Below, piece after piece: positions 10,524 through 10,710 of a stretch of DNA of 10,710 nt (position 1 is its first letter; every line of letters starts with the position of its first letter). The notes under the pieces were generated by a model. It had not been told where the DNA came from, did not search any database, and saw only the letters and a program-made list of their open reading frames with translations. This stretch comes from Chloroflexota bacterium. Lineage in GTDB: Bacteria; Chloroflexota; Anaerolineae; Caldilineales; Caldilineaceae. Location: the NCBI GenBank assembly GCA_003577005.1, contig QEUW01000270.1:1-10710 (forward strand). The letters run 5' to 3'. The position numbers were made by a program, and so were the translations under genes.

Positions 10524-10710
10524 CTGGCCGAACACGGCACCGTGGCCTTGCTGGCGAACTATCGCGTGAGCGAGCGGCACGGGGCAAAGGTTTATGGCCG
10601 CAATGTCCAGGCCGTCGCTAATGAATCGGCCACGAGATTGACCAACAGATCGGACTACTATGACGCCAATGAGCGATTTGCGAGGCATTCTTTAACTGAA
10701 CCAACTATGC
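10524..10710 (+). other. Window end: uncharacterised open stretch after the GNAT stop
   Basis: Immediately after the GNAT stop, the same frame stays open to the window edge (62 codons, including ANYRVSERHGAKVYGRN and NRSDYYDANERF). There is no obvious ribosome binding site or ATG near its beginning, and I recognise no family. It may be a remnant, a read-through tail or chance. A small GC-rich stem (CACGG 10533-10537, CCGTG 10540-10544) follows the stop without a T-run. Confidence 0.25.

Noticed and set aside
10526..10547. Stem-loop after the GNAT stop as an operon terminator
   Set aside because: The inner loop is only two bases, the outer pairs are interrupted by a bulge, and no T-run follows.

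Overview
The window is GC-rich, gene-dense bacterial DNA. No rRNA, tRNA, CRISPR array or intact transposon is visible. The gene set points to a Chloroflexota bacterium of the Anaerolineae/Caldilineae type: a SARP/AfsR-like regulator with NB-ARC and TPR parts, a DUF2961 (GH172-type) protein, an ABC-F ATPase, two-domain GNATs, 8-bp tandem repeats and a GTAGGGG-type palindrome. This assignment is inference from gene style, not from a marker gene.

Layout. Positions 1-348 (+) hold the 3' end of a beta-sandwich, carbohydrate-binding-like protein, followed by a large palindrome that probably terminates it. The minus strand then carries, in its own direction of transcription, a SARP/BTAD regulator (7977-7276), an overlapping NB-ARC/TPR ATPase (7330-4826), a GNAT (4479-3637), an ABC-F ATPase (3445-1757) and a DUF2961 protein (1639-557). 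The GNAT is preceded by an elaborate leader: a near-consensus promoter inside the end of the ATPase gene, a 24-codon reading frame behind a perfect Shine-Dalgarno sequence, an intrinsic terminator, and a second long hairpin. Divergent from the SARP gene, the plus strand carries an apparent operon: a 99-aa alpha/beta-barrel protein (8284-8583), a 54-aa membrane peptide with a tyrosine-rich tail (8694-8858), a sulfotransferase (8872-9789) and a GNAT (9840-10523).

How they may work together. The promoter of the plus-strand operon contains five heptamers, TG(G/C)GAAA, spaced exactly 11 bp apart and ending 9 bp before a TATACT -10 box. This is the architecture known for SARP-activated promoters of actinobacterial antibiotic clusters, and a SARP gene lies immediately divergent. 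The operon itself pairs a tiny membrane peptide ending in a Tyr/Cys-rich tail with a sulfotransferase whose ribosome binding site overlaps the peptide's stop codon. The most attractive hypothesis is a SARP-controlled, post-translationally modified (possibly tyrosine-sulfated) peptide system. This is inference: the sulfotransferase resembles the cytosolic SULT type, which often acts on small molecules.

The regulator is unusual. It appears to have been cut into two frames by a deletion that removed the linker between the BTAD and NB-ARC parts. The adjacent ABC-F and the attenuator-controlled GNAT resemble antibiotic-response genes and could be neighbours of, or self-protection for, the peptide system. 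Nothing in the sequence proves that link.
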